Origin: Bretschneidera sinensis
Lineage: Eukaryota; Streptophyta; Magnoliopsida; Brassicales; Akaniaceae
Assembly: GCA_023935145.1 (NCBI GenBank)
Contig: CM043700.1
Coordinates: forward strand, 32,039,501-32,103,500
Length of the DNA stretch: 64,000 nucleotides
Direction of reading: 5' to 3'
Shown here: piece by piece, positions 49,434 through 62,600 of the stretch
How the letters are laid out: each line of letters opens with the position of its first letter
How positions within the stretch are numbered: the stretch's first letter is position 1
Notes under the pieces: model-generated
Databases searched by the model: none
What the model was told of the DNA's origin: nothing
Seen by the model: only the letters and a program-made list of their open reading frames with translations
Program-made: the position numbers and the translations under genes

Positions 49434-50294
49434 AGTCTCTGGAGATTCTTTTAAAGAGAAAAGATATCCTGAAATTGTCGCTTTATTTTCTCCAATTATT
49501 GTGTTCCCTAGGTTTCTTTATCATGATTGAGATGGTTTGTAAGAATAGGATTCTAGTAGGTAATAGTTTCTCTGTTTTCTAATGAAGAGTCTAGTTAGTG
49601 TTCCTTGTATTGCTTCTTGTAGTTGAATTGAGTTCTTAGTGAGGGCATTCTAACTGAAAAATCTGTAATAAGCGACAACTCTGTTGAATGGAAAGTTTTT
49701 CTCGTCTTAGTAGATATAAAACCTTACTGCAAAAATAGTTGGATGCTCTTTATCTTTTAATTTTTTAATAAAAAACTCAAGTTAATCCCAAAATAAGGAT
49801 GAAGAATTGATATAATCATATGTAAAACATCCAAAAACAAGGAAAGGTGGGTTTCTAGATTGTATCTTGCCCGTTATAATTGAATATGAGGAGCAATTTG
49901 ATGATCATTATGGTAAGAATTTATGAGATGACAATACCATTCAAAAAGGAAATTTTGGTTGAAATGCGATAATCTTATCAACTAGAATACTTTCTATGGT
50001 CCAAACTTTTCAATTGGTCTGGTGAACCCATAAATGGATTTTTTTTTTACTGCATCCATAATCAAACATACGGGTCAATTAACTTATGGTTAACATTAAC
50101 CCGAATGAGTTAATTCATGATTAACATTGGTCAAAGTTTCCACATGATTAACACGTTTTCTTGTTGATGAACGGGCCTAAAGATGATGTGCTAGGTCTGT
50201 CCTACCCAAGCAGGCCTACCCAAGTATTTCTTCAAGACCAGCTCTGATGACTTTGAAATGATGGCAAAAGTTGTCTGAACTCCATCTTAAAATC
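49434..50294. other. 3' flank of the germin-like gene
   Basis: Probable 3' UTR for the first about 200 bases, then AT-rich sequence without genes up to the candidate transposon. Confidence 0.5.
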
Positions 50295-50560
50295 TTAGGG
50301 CATGTTTGGTAACAGTTTTCAGTTTTTAGTGTTCGAAAATTGTTTTTGAAAAGAGTTTCTAAAAACAGTTTTCAGTTTTTATTGTTCGAAAACATGTTTG
50401 GATAACAGTTTTCGAAAATTGTTTCCAAAACAGTTTTCAGTGAAATGTTGTTTGGATGATCAGTTTTCGAAAATTGTTTTGAAAATAGAAAACTGTTTGG
50501 ATTACACTTTTTTGTAATTGTTTTCAGCTTTCAGTTTTCAGTGTTTAGTTTAAATTTTAA

Positions 50561-51576
50561 TATCTAAACTTAATTTTATTTTTCATATTTACTAAATACA
50601 ATTTTTTTAGCACACACCAAATACTTGGAAATAATTAATATTAATTTATTTTTAAAATGTTAGTATTTTTTATATATCATCGATCAAACATGACAACACT
50701 CTTCCCAAAGCAACATTCTATAACATTATGTATAGATGAATGCCTATAGTTATTTAGTTCTCTATAACCCGTTGGTTGGCATGTTCTACCTTGATATTCA
50801 TTTAAGGAGAATTTTGAAGATTTCTGGATGATTGCGAAGAGTAAAAGACAGAAGAATTTTGAAAATCTTATTAACCGATACAAAGTCCAGTTGCTTTAGC
50901 ATGAGTTTAACATCAGCAATTCACACTCGGATGCTAACGATTAGCAGATTGGCTAATCACATTTTGCAATCGAACTTCTCACTGTTACAACATTTCATCA
51001 TTGTTATAACCTTAAGTATAAATACATTGAGAAGCTAATAAAGATCAAAATTAATCAAGGCATATTTTGTAAGAGAATATAATCATTAACCAATATTAGA
51101 TGTTCATTACATCAGCTTTTGTACTAGAAGAAGATCAAGAATTAATGAGAAGAAATCATCCCCAGTTCATGAATTTCCTTCACTTAAGCCACAACAATGA
51201 TACCAGAAAATTAGGTCTGTTAAAAGCACACAGCCAGATATACTGCTACTCCCCTAATAAAGTAACAATGAAAAAGCAAAAAACAACTGGGGCACTCATA
51301 ATCTCATTGTAACATCGGTAATAAAACTAAACCACAACCACATAAAGGAAAAAAAGAAAATACAAGTTGGTATGAAAGACAATTGGCATCCTCTGTGAAA
51401 CATGCACTTCAACAATTCTATGCTGAACCTTCCTTTTGTTTCACCTTATCTGAGTTTGGCTTGGATGGGGCTGAAGGAGATGGAGAGGCCTCCTGTACAA
51501 GAAGACCTTATTGACGCACGCATATAGTTAATAAGAAAAATAATGCAACAGTTAATATTATTGCAAAATTACATAC
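50561..51576. other. Left interior of the candidate transposon
   Basis: Mostly AT-rich. On the minus strand near 51420-51500 a short coding-like run, QEASPSPSAPSKPNSDKVKQ and following residues to a stop, is seen after a possible splice acceptor; I do not recognise it. Confidence 0.35.
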
Positions 51577-51946
51577 CCATTGACAGTAGATGAAAAGAAT
51601 ACTAGATAAGGACCAAGAAAAGACTTCACAACTGGCAATGGAATTGTTGCTGCTTCATCAATAACCAGCAGCTCTACTTGGAGAGCTTTTCATGCTCATG
51701 TGGCTGGATATGCTGTAAGAACATAAAAGAGTATAAGAAGAGACTCATAAGAAACTTAGCCAACTGTATAACTAGTCTCACAAAGCAAGACATGCAGCGT
51801 ATACATAGGACACCATCACCAAAAGAAATGATCCATATCTCTTAACCTGAAACTGTTTGTCTGTGCTGCTTGTAAATATTAATCCGCACAGTTACTTTCT
51901 TGAACTCAGGATTCACACTTTTCACAACATCATAATCAAGATGTTC
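51577..51946 (-). pseudogene. Fragment of RNA cytidine acetyltransferase (NAT10/KRE33-like), two exons
   Basis: Exon 51847-51946 encodes EHLDYDVVKSVNPEFKKVTV and RINIYKQHRQT; exon 51577-51712 encodes IQPHEHEKLS and VELLVIDEAATIPLPVVKSF, LGPYLVFFSSTVNG. Both have matching GT-AG borders with an intron of 134 bp between them, so the copy was made at DNA level. The sequence matches the helicase-like core, including the DEAA motif, of the enzyme that makes N4-acetylcytidine in 18S rRNA and tRNA. A base is lost at LS-(Q)-VEL and another gained at the exon junction, so it is out of frame. The rest of the about 1000-residue protein is absent. Confidence 0.85.
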
Positions 51947-51949
51947 CTG

Positions 51950-53925
51950 GAAATAGATGTTACGGTAAGAGGATTAAAATGAATTTGAAGACAAATGAAT
52001 TGGTAAACCATTGTTAATATTTACATGTAAAACTAAAACGTTTTACATTCATCTTAAATTTCTGTTTTAAAGTCTTGACTGGTTTCAAGTCCAGCACTTG
52101 AGATGCCATCATTGTTTACAAGGAGACAGTGAATTTCACTTTCGTTTAGTTTTTAAAAACAAATTATTTCATAAACAATAGAAATCATTTTACAAACTCT
52201 TAAAAAATATTAATATAATAAAACTAAATATAATGCTAGGCAAGGGCCACTGAAAAATAAAAAAGCTAGCCCAGGTGCAGTTTAAACCGATAACAATGAA
52301 CGCATCTGTCTCAAGCTAAAACACAATCACAATAAACACCTTTCACAACATTACACATACACAAAAATGAATTTTCTCATCAAGCACCTTCCAAGATCTT
52401 CCAAATCGAGCATTGGTCTGCTTAGGGTTGCCATTAATGATAAATCAAACTTATGTACTGAATTAAAATTAGGAAGTATTCTATCAAGACATTCAAAATG
52501 AAATTTGAGCAACGGATTCTCCAGCTTTTTTTAACACAAAATTCAAGCAAAATTATTAATGCAAGAGTGAAACCCATTTCATACCATGAATAAAATAGTT
52601 GATGTAAAGGGAATATGACAAACAGTTTAAGAATTAGAAATTGGTGGATCCTTGGCGCCTGACTTCATGTAGCTCAAGACTTCACGTCTGCACGAGCCTG
52701 CTCTCTTCTTCATCAAATTTTGTTCTCCTGCTTTACCGAATGAATACATTGTAGCAAGTATAAAGGAAAAACCAGCAACTGAACTAAGCAAATTAAAAAT
52801 TTAAGTAGAGATTAAAATGAAGAGATGGAGAATTTACCTTTCATCTCTGCTTTCTTTGATTCCACTGACTTAAGAATCTCTCTCCGCAGAAGATCAAAAA
52901 AAAAAAACCAATGATAAAATTAATGAGAGAAAACAAACAGAATTGATATTCAAACTTCCAGACGCCCAGAATTATCCTTTCAATTTCGAGAACCAGAGAG
53001 GGAGATAGAATGAGAAATTAATAAAGAACATTTTTTAACTATATGCTTGCCTGTTCTTATAAGAATTTTATTGATATTAGTAAATCAGATCAGACCCTTA
53101 CATAAAAAACCAGAAGGGATTGAACGGGTTATAACATGTTTTAAACATATGTTTTGATTTTCGGGTAATAGTCATTAAAAGGGGAAAAAGAAGAAAAAAA
53201 AGATCAAAAATCCAAAAATTTCATGGCCCTCAATCCGCAATGACTGAAGCCAAAACAGTCACCATCTTAACCCAATATGTGAATATTAAGATAAAACCAT
53301 TGTCAATATTAAGATAAAATTCTCTTATCAGCGTTTAACAGAGATCAATATGGCAGTTAAAGAAAAGAAAAACATTAAAGATTAAACAATGCGCATTATA
53401 TGGAAAATTTACTAACTCATAAAAGTCACAGATGAAACTGATATAGAAAGTACTTGCACACTGAGCTCGAGAAGCAATTATTCTTCAGTTGCTACTTAAA
53501 CATGTTAAAATTAAATCAACTAAGTAGTGTACTCATGCTCATGATGCTGCTCTAACAAAACAGAATGCTTATGAAAGTTTTAAACAAAATTTTTCATGTT
53601 ATTTTGGATTTTGACAGGAAGAAACAAAAAATTCCTTATCTGAGCTACATAGTTGAGTGGAGATTCTATTTTCTTAACGTTTAAATAATTACATCAATAA
53701 AAATTCAAGACTTCAATTCCATCGTTTTTTTTCTTCTTAAATTTTTTACCGACCAAACAAAGCAGAGGAAAAAAAAGCAAAGAGAAAAACCCAACTAAAA
53801 CAAATGATTCAACATAGTAACCATTTTCAAAACCTAGAGACAACCATAATCAAAAAGTAACCATAAATCACATAATTAATCAAAATAAATCAAAAAAGAA
53901 AACCCAGAAACCATAAAACCCTCAC
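51950..53925. other. Middle of the candidate transposon
   Basis: Mostly AT-rich. The minus strand holds two exon-like pieces (52630-52735 and 52838-52890). Nothing else is recognised. Confidence 0.4.
52630..52890 (-). pseudogene. Two unidentified exon-like pieces
   Basis: Minus strand 52890-52838 reads EILKSVESKKAEMK after a poly-T tract and AG, ending at a GTAAAT donor. 52735-52630 reads GEQNLMKKRAGSCRREVLSY and on to a stop after about 35 codons, after a CAG acceptor. They join in frame. I do not recognise the parent gene. Confidence 0.35.
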
Positions 53926-54346
53926 CAAGCATCAATTACAGCATCCCAATCAGTCTTGCTATCTTTCTAGAACTGCTTCAAGTCCCAGTTCCCATTAACC
54001 CATCTGGGTTCCACAAAATTGCTCACAAACTTCTCTTCCCCAGCTTATATGGAATTCGGTAACCAAGCGGTGGAGCTTATATGGCACTAACTCAGTGGTC
54101 TATGACTCGGAGAAAGTGACAGCCGAGCAGGAGATGGAAGAGGAATTAGGGTTACGTGATGTGGGTTTAAAGGGAGATTGAGGGGTGGAATCGGGATTGG
54201 AGGATTGGATGCATTTGATGGGTTTGAAGCAGAAGAGACGTTGGGGTTTTCTGTGAGTGTAATGAAAACTGAAAGCGAATAGAGTTAGGGTTTTGGGAGA
54301 TGGAAAAAACCGAGCAAGATAAAGAAGAAGTAGCAGCAGCTTTCAT
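53926..54346 (-). pseudogene. Captured first exon of LIL3 (light-harvesting-like protein 3)
   Basis: The minus strand opens with ATG at 54346 and a Ser-rich plastid transit peptide (MKAAATSSLSCSVFSISQNP). After frameshifts and a stop it reads KFVSNFVEPRWVNGNWDLKQ, then F-stop-KDSKTDWDAVIDA, the conserved stretch of LIL3 before its membrane helices, ending at a GTGAGG splice donor. LIL3 is a thylakoid protein that stabilises geranylgeranyl reductase in chlorophyll synthesis. Later exons are missing. The stop (TAG in LKQF-stop-KD) and frameshifts show decay. Confidence 0.75.
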
Positions 54347-54399
54347 GGTGATAGTTGCAGCAGAGGATTCCGTCATCGATGAGGGAGAGAAGAGAGCAG

Positions 54400-54560
54400 C
54401 GAGCAGAGAACAGAGAGCAGATGGGTTTGAGAGAGAAAGGACTGAGAGAGAGAGAGAGAGAGCAAGGATATGGGTTAAGAGAGTGCTGAGAGAGATGATG
54501 AACACTGAACACTCGATCGAGAGGAGCAGAGAGCAGAGAGCAGAGAGCAGAGAGCAGAGA
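54400..54560. repeat. GA-rich simple repeat (GAGAGCAGAGAGCA)
   Basis: AGAGAGCAGAGAGCAGAGAG runs at 54390-54420 and 54525-54565 plus a GAGA tract at 54440-54462. The Arg/Glu-rich open frame at 54300-54572 is composed of this repeat. Confidence 0.8.
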
Positions 54561-54762
54561 GCAGTGATTTAGGGCTGCAAAAATGGGATAATGAACACTG
54601 AAAACTTCATTTGGGAGTTTTTTAAAATCAGTGTTTGAACACTGCATTTTAGACAACTGTTTTACAAAACTGCTGCCAAACATTTAAATTGAGTTTGAGA
54701 AGGGTTTTCAGTGTTTGAACACTGAAAAGTGTTTTTGAAAACCCTCCCCAATCATGGGCTTA

Positions 54763-57700
54763 TGGTTTGTTTCCTAATCTTTCAATTTCTTTGAAAAAGA
54801 AAGAATAAACATATGGTAGGTCCTGATAAGACTAGCAACCTGTGACATATGCTATTGATAGATAACAAAGGACCAGTGCTATATCTTAAAGTTGACATCT
54901 CTAGCAACCGACTGGAAATACAAAATGTTAGATTTGGGTTAGGGCTATTTACCTTTAAAATCTTGGTTTGCAGTGCCTTCATTATTATCATTATCAGTTA
55001 CAAGTACTGCCATGACACAAACATATTAGTTGTTTCTTACAGTACCTTTTCTACTACAAAATGTTTATGGAGGAACAAGATAGTATGTAATTACCGCTGA
55101 TATGTATGAGATTCCTTGTGATGGCTACAACTCCATTTAAGAAGCAAAAAGAAGGTATAACATGATAAGAGTTATCTCCGAATAGCCACTTATGGAAGTC
55201 AAGTCAATTATGCTAATAAACTTGAAAGAAACTTGATGCATATGTCAACACTGAAATTAAGTCCGCACCATGAAAGACTTTGCCCTTTCCTTCTTTAGCA
55301 TTCCTTCCTTTCATACGCAATGGATCAACACAGTTCTTCAAAATGATGGAACCTGAGAACAGATATTTTCCTGCTAAAGACATTCGTTGACTACAGGACC
55401 GAAATCATTGCACATTCTAGCATTCTTCACTATAATATTATAGTTCCAGGTTTTGTGCAGATCAACCCTAAAAGAGAAGCTATTTTCTAACTTTAGTAAC
55501 CAATTACAACCCTCTTTCTCCGTCTCTTCTCCATCAAACATGAACATGTCTCAGTATTATAGCCATGCTTTTCTATCTTTTAGTCTTTAAGATCTTCTTC
55601 ATGTACCTGGTACATTTTCTCTGTTTTTTTCACGGGATCTGTCCCCTGTCAAGATTTCGTGAACAATAACTATAAACTATCCACTTTGATCAAGCAATAT
55701 CCTGGGACAAGCTCTATGTTTTGTCTTCCCATAAATTTCTTGACTTCTATAACATTCTTCTCCTCTTGGCATACACATTCCAGATTCCACAAAAAAAAAT
55801 TAAGGGCCACTCTGGTTTTGATCAAACCTTATAAGCAGAATGCACAATTTTCTTCCTTCTCCAACAAAACAGCATGACTGAGAAGATCAACCAGGCATGC
55901 ATAGTGATCAAACTCTGATCTAATTCCATTAACAACAGGTGAACAAACATTCAATTGACCAAGTGCAATCTCTTCTAACCCATCCAGGACTAGAAGGGAT
56001 TAAAACAGCCATATAAATAAATAAGATGCCCTCATGCCTCATTTGTCCAAAAGCTAAAGTAGTTCCTTGTTGCCAGCTGTATAAGAAGAAACATCCTCCG
56101 AATACTCATATCACTTAATCAGTAAACCAATGTTTCGGCATTTCTCATCATGCCAATCACAACTGCAGAAAGTATTTTATCAATCTTATAGGGTAGGTTT
56201 TTCAGCACAAGGATAAACCAAATTCTCGAAAGCTCCTAACTTAAAAGCATGCACATCACAAGCAGAAAAATTGTATAACTTGGGTCCCAATTTTTACAAA
56301 AAAAAACAGGTAGGATTTCAATGTGAATATCCTTAATCCCCAAGAATCCATAAATGAACAGAGAACACATAATCTATAGATAAAAAGTAAATAATGTATA
56401 CCTTAGATCTTTAGCTCCATTTTTAGTAGTGTTGTGGAAATCAATAGATAATAAAAATGATGAAGCAATCTCTGTTAAGAAACATGAAGATTTTCCTCTC
56501 CGTTTTCCTTTAGCACACACTAACCTAACGAATGGCTATCACTTACAATGTTCTGGTTGAGAGAATAAAAGAGGGGACCTAGCTTACATTGATTCAATGG
56601 CCTATCATCAAAATTCCAAAGGTTAACTATAGCCTATATTACTAATCCATATTAAACACATTAGATTATTAGGAGATGTTTTATTGAGCTCAATTTATGA
56701 TTCATTTAATAAACCAACAATTAATCCGTTTTTTTTTTTTTGACAAAATCCAAAAGCCCACTAGTGATATAAACCCATTTTAAAAAATAATTTTAACAAA
56801 GCGTACAAGCATAGTTCACTAAGAGTCGTAGACGAGAAAGATTGAACAGCTCACCCAGCATACTATTCCAAGAAACATCGTTTCACTTGGGCATTTTGTC
56901 AGACAATATAAGAGCCTCGAATATCAGTCTAACCATTGGTAAGACGTCCTCAATTAAATCATACTGTAGAATTCCACGGAACAGAATACCCTCAGTTTTC
57001 ATCAGATACCCACCTGGAATCATCCAATTTTTAACAAACTAATCACAACTCGCAAAATTTTTACTTACTACTGAATAGAAGAACGCAAAAGTGAGGTTAT
57101 TGGGAGCAAAAGTGAAGGAAAATTGTTAATACTTGTTAGATATGTGTTGTGCCATGAGCCGGCCTCAAGGTTTCGTAGAGGCAGAGTGACAATAACGGTT
57201 AGTAACGGTCATGCGAGCTGATAAAAATGGCTGGAATAACCAACTAACAACTGTAGCAATTAATCCAATAACGAGAAGTAAAACATTTTTAAGGTTAAGT
57301 ATCACTTAATAAAAAACTAAAAAAAAACATTAACAAGTAGTTTATGTTACTCAAAAGCCAATACAACCATCACAAATTCGCAATGGATGATTTTTGTTCT
57401 TTTCTCTCCTTTTTTATTTTTTCTTTCTTCTCCTTAATGATGCATGAAAGCTTGCCTTCCTTCAAAGTGTAAAAACCAAATTAAGAAGAAACAGCTTGGA
57501 AAAATAAATTCCCCTTGAGCAGTTATTTCACGAATTCAGTTTCGTATTAATTACCATGTGATCGAAAAAATATATTAATAATTATAAAAAAATTAATAAT
57601 AATTATTTTTAAAATTTTAATTATCAAAATTATTACTTAATTTTTTTATAATTATTAATAAATTTTTTCAGTTCCATGAAAATATCACCTATTTATTTTT

Positions 57701-59530
57701 ACTTACAATGTAACCTTTCTTAGTTGCTATAACTATAAAGATGATTTTAACGTTATTTTCTGTGTATTGCTGCACACGAAAATACGTCTTATATTCCGCA
57801 ATACATAAAGGATAAATTATGATTTTTATTTATTTATATTTTTTTAATTAATTAATGTTTCAATCTAGATGAAATTGAAATTTTGGTTGAATGTAATAAT
57901 TGAAAAAAAAAAAATCGTGACATAGAATGAAGGTGGGAGGTTTAACTTTAACATAACTATATGGTCCATTGTGCAACCAAATTTTAATTGGACCAAGTTA
58001 AATTTTGCAAGCATTCTTGGAAATGCAAAGTCTAACATATTTGTACGGCTAGATGCACATCATCACAAGGCCCCGTCCATCACATTAAGACCCTCAGTCT
58101 ATTCCCAAATTAATTATAATATTATGGGATCGATTTTTTATCAATTTTTAATAAAAAATAACATATTTTTATTTGAAAAACCAAATACTGAGATTTAATC
58201 ATTTATTCTAAATCAATTAAAAAAATTATGTCTCAAAATCTGGGAATAAATCATCATTAGAAATTTTGCATTCTTTTTAGATTTTTACGGAATCCAAGCT
58301 GAGTTAATCTGGTCCAAGCATTTTCTTAAAAAATAAAATTACATCACAAATTTAGTTTTTTTATTTTCCTTTAAAATTTAATTTCAATGCAATTAACTTG
58401 ATTTCCTTGCATTTAACTATTTTTGGCATTTTTAGTTTATTTTAGGTTGTTGAACTTTATGAACAGCCTATTCAAATTACGAAAAATCCGTAGAAATCTA
58501 AAAGAAGGCAAAAATTCTAATGGTGATGTATTCTCATATTTTGAGATATTAATTTTTTTAGTTATTTTATAATAGGTGATTAAATCTTAATATTTGATTT
58601 TTCAAATTGTAATGTATTTTTTTTTTATTAAAAAAAGAGATATCTTTTTAAAATGAGAAAAATAATGGAAACCGAAATCATAAAATCATACTCTTTAATA
58701 AAACATTCATACATGCACATCTAAAGAATTATATTTTTTTGACATGAAAGTCAAATAATAATTTTATAAAGTCGAACGATAATATAGGAAGATTGAAAAT
58801 AAATTTTTTATTTCGCGCATGTTTTCGTTGACTAACCAATGATGAATATTGATGTTATTATTTTAGGTCCATTTTTATCGTAACACGCTTTTTATAATCA
58901 TCAACATAATTTCTTTTTTTCTGTTACTAATTAAATCTTCTCATACTAATCATTGAAACCAATCTTTAAGATATTCATAATCATTTCAATATCTCTTAAA
59001 GATCAAGTTTTATATCCAATGATAACATATTACCTTTGAGGTTGATTTGTGAAATACTCTTTGATATGGAAACAAAATTATTTGTATTGGATCTAAAAAA
59101 TTTTTTACATCAAATTAAAAACTTAACTAATAATTTTAAAAAACTTCACTACTAATCTTTGGATATATGCTTGACATTTTTTCTATTTTATAATTAGATT
59201 CATTTTAAAAGAAAAGAAAAAGAAAAAGAAAAAGAGATAGAAAAGGACAGTCAAAAACTAGTTGGAATACTGTAGAGAATTAAAGAGAATAAATAAGCCA
59301 GGTAAGCATCAAGCAAGGTTGGCAAGGCAAATATGGAAAGAAGGAGGAGGACCTTGTCTGGCTTGTGTCCTATGTGCCCTTCTCTCGAGAGAGAAGTGAG
59401 AAATTTAGAGAGAGAAAGAGAGACTCCTGCTTTGCCAGTCTGTCATCTTTCTCATTCTCTCTCTAAAATTCTTTCTCTCCGGTGTCTACCGTATTCATAT
59501 TTATAACCATTATAAATATAAGCACCTCTC
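54763..59530. other. Intergenic DNA left of MOB1
   Basis: No gene is recognised over 4.8 kb. A minus-strand run at about 55670-55780 (QEEKNVIEVKKFMGRQNIEL) and another near 55260-55340 look coding-like but match nothing I know. One foldback element lies at 57564-57669. A CT/GA-rich tract at 59390-59475 precedes the MOB1 promoter. Confidence 0.5.
57564..57669. mobile_element. Foldback MITE-like element, copy 2
   Basis: A 106-bp inverted repeat whose arms contain TATTAATAATTATAAAAAAA and TTTTTTTATAATTATTAATA. It is the same family, order and length as 15434-15540. Confidence 0.6.
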
Positions 59531-59536
59531 TCTCCA

Positions 59537-59545
59537 TATATAAAC
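59537..59545 (+). promoter_or_regulatory. TATA box of MOB1
   Basis: TATATAAAC lies about 94 bases before the ATG, following a CT-rich tract; transcription would start near 59570. A GAGA-rich segment (59575-59610) falls in the 5' UTR. Confidence 0.55.
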
Positions 59546-59630
59546 AAATTCTTCTTCCTTCAACATTTGGTCCCTGTAATATTGCCTCTCATTCTAGAGA
59601 GAGAGGCAGAGAACCCTAGGCTTCGTTACC

Positions 59631-62600
59631 ATGAGTCTCTTCGGCCTTGGTAGCAGGTATTCTTCTATAATTTGTTTTTAGATAAAATTTGCTTGACGTA
59701 TATCACTTTAATTATCAAGAATTGATTCAATTGATTCTTTTTCTCCCTTTGTTTGTGGGTTCTCTTATATCGTTGCCCACGAATTGTTGTTTTGGTCATT
59801 TCATGATCGCGTGATTAATATGGTGATCTGGGTATTTACGTGTTTATGTGGTGATGACTCAAAAATCTCACATTCTTCATGTAATTACGCGATTTTCTTG
59901 TGATAACCCCCGTTTCAGTTACTATTGCATGTAAAGATAATGGTGAGATATGATCCAAGTACTCCTTGAATTTACTGCCTTAGAAATTTGTATTTCACTT
60001 CTTTTTTGTTTTTGTTTTCTGTTTTTTTTTTTTTGGGTTTTAAAGACTATGATATATGGTGTTTTAAGGTGGACCCAGTTTAGCACGTGTTTTTAACTTT
60101 TGTTTATGTAGTGGTTAGGAATATCTGTAATCTATTTGTTGCTCTCTGGGTAGATTTTTCAGATGGAAAAAGTAGCTTCATTACCCGCTTTTATTCCTGG
60201 GCCTTGGAAGCATAAACCGTGGCCTCTGTTTTGGAGGTTTAGCTTATGTCTCCTTGTGATTGAATTGATGCATAGTTATCAGGATTTGATCGTCGAATCA
60301 ATTTTATGAGTCAAGCTCTTGGTCTGATATAATCAACTGTTGGGTTTGGAACGAAATTAATTATTGCTCAGTTTAACTTTTGGTGTGTAGTTAGATGTTT
60401 CTAGGCTATTTTACCTATACTCGGTGATGGGTGTCGGAGATGGGGGTATGTATTCAAGTGCTGGACTTGTCTACCTTATATAATTTTTCATAAATTTTCC
60501 AATGAGTGTTCAAGTGTCTAACCAATATGAAGTGCGTTAGAGAGTTCAAGTGTTTGAATTTACAGAGTCCATGTACAGAGGTTCTAGGGTTTGAATTTAA
60601 CATCATAAATGAGGATGAACGCTACACCTTTTTCTGATGACTTTGCTGTCTTTTTTCAATGATTGGGATATGATTGTTTTCAGTATTCGCCATGATAGCA
60701 TCATGCTCTTTTCTTATAGCACCTTTATATTCTGCAAAGTTGTTAGTGTGGATTCTTTTGGCTTCACATAACTATATTTACAGCTGAAATGCTGAAATAA
60801 TGTAGGCATTAAAATTATTTTACATAATTGTGTCTATGATGCAACATTTTCCTGATAATGATAGTATTTTTCTCACTAAGCTTTGCCATGTGCAGAAATC
60901 AGAAGACATTTCGACCTAAAAAGAATACTCCATCTGGAAGTAAGGTTGTTTTTTTTTTTTCTTCTTGGAACATAGTGTATCGGTAACTTTTATGTATCTT
61001 TCAGTTTCAGTTTCAGTAGTGTTGTTTACTTTATTTTGGCCAAATGTATTTTTTTATGTACAAATGTAGGGAGCTCAACTTCAAAAGCATATTGATGCTA
61101 CCTTAGGTAGTGGGAACTTGAGAGAAGCTGTACGACTACCTCCTGGAGAAGATATTAATGAGTGGTTGGCTGTAAACAGTAAGAACTTAAGTTAACATAT
61201 GAATTTCTTGATCACAACATCATTGTTATTGTTATTATACTAAAGTTTTTCAGTAGTAGTTTGCATCTTCAATTTGCTCTAATAAAATTTTCTATTTTTA
61301 ACATCAGCTTTTCGTTTCTGGAATCTATAATGCCTAGCTAAGATCAATTACTTTATTTTTGTTCTTTCTTCTACAGCACCCTACTTTCAAACTTCCCTGA
61401 TTTCTGTTGGTATAACCATTTAAAATATTAGATATCTTTGGTTTGAATGCAAAGTGACTTTTGGAGTTTGGTGTTTACATTTTTATTCATTATGTTCTTT
61501 TTCCTACAGCGGTAGACTTCTTCAACCAAGTAAACATTCTGTTTGGTACTCTGACGGAATTCTGCACACCTTCCAACTGTCCGACAATGACAGCAGGACC
61601 CAAGTATCATTCTTAGTCTCAGATCAATGTTCAGTTTTTTATTTTGCATGTGCAATTTTATTGCGGTTTCTTGCTTTAACTTTAAATATCAGCTCGTCTA
61701 AATTGCATCTTTTTCTTTTAATCAATATTTTGGCATGTCTGGAGATATAGTGCATACTTGCTCAAGAAAGAATTGTCTTGGCAGACATTTTCTGCTGAGT
61801 AGTAATATCATTGATGATTTTACAGTCAAGATGTATTGCTTTTACAGTCTATGCATACTCCTTAGGTCCATTCTACCTGGTGACTTTGAGTGTAAAGTTT
61901 GGTATCTACTGAATATCTTTGAACATCTTGGCATAAAATTTTCTAGAGCTTTGGCGTGTGATAGGTCAACCAGTTGTTTGGGTTCAGTTTGCTAGACCTC
62001 ATACTATGTTTGATACTGTCCTCTTGACACTGTCAAGGTTGATTGGTAGAAGTTCTCATGTTACTGGAAATTACATGTGCTTCAATAAAGGTTAAGAATC
62101 TTGGGGAATTGGCTCAGGAAAAAATCTTTGGGAGTTTTCTTCTTCCATATTTTTATTTTTATTTTTATGAACTTTTTTTCAGTGGAGGGGGTACAGAAGT
62201 TATTAAATTATGCAATCACTAATAATAGTTGCAAAACATGAGTTTTGTAATCTTCTCCACCTCTAAGAATAAGATGATAGGTATTCTTTATAGCCAAGGG
62301 TGCCTGTGATAATTTTGTCATGTATTCATGGGCATCTCATCGGTTGTGGTTTACTTATTGCAGATATGAGTATAGATGGGCTGATGGAGTTACTATAAAG
62401 AAACCAATAGAGGTGTCTGCTCCAAAATATGTTGAATACTTGATGGACTGGATTGAAGCTCAGCTAGATGATGAATCAATTTTCCCGCAGAAATTAGGTA
62501 CGCAACCTTTTACAGTGAAGCAAGATGTAGCTTCCTGAGACATTTGTTACTATTCTTATTTTTTTTTACGTGTTCTACAGGGGCACCCTTTCCATCAAAT

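Larger units (their letters stand above)
50298..54759. mobile_element. Candidate TIR transposon carrying host gene fragments (PIF/Harbinger-like)
   Basis: Left end GGGCATGTTTGG and right end (reverse complement) GCCCATGATTGG agree at 9 of 12 positions, and both flanks carry TTA (50295-50297, 54760-54762), the PIF/Harbinger target type. Both ends then carry subterminal repeats around GTTTTCAGTGTTC and TGTTTGGYARCAGTTTT in opposite orientation. No transposase is seen. The interior holds minus-strand fragments of a LIL3 gene and an NAT10-like gene plus unidentified exon-like pieces, so it resembles a Pack-type element. The exact ends and family are uncertain. Confidence 0.5.

Noticed and set aside
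54300..54572. Arg/Glu-rich frame of 90 codons
   Set aside because: It is the translation of a GAGAGCA simple repeat and overlaps the antisense LIL3 fragment.
55260..55780. Possible exons on the minus strand left of MOB1
   Set aside because: Short coding-like runs without consistent splice sites or a family I recognise.
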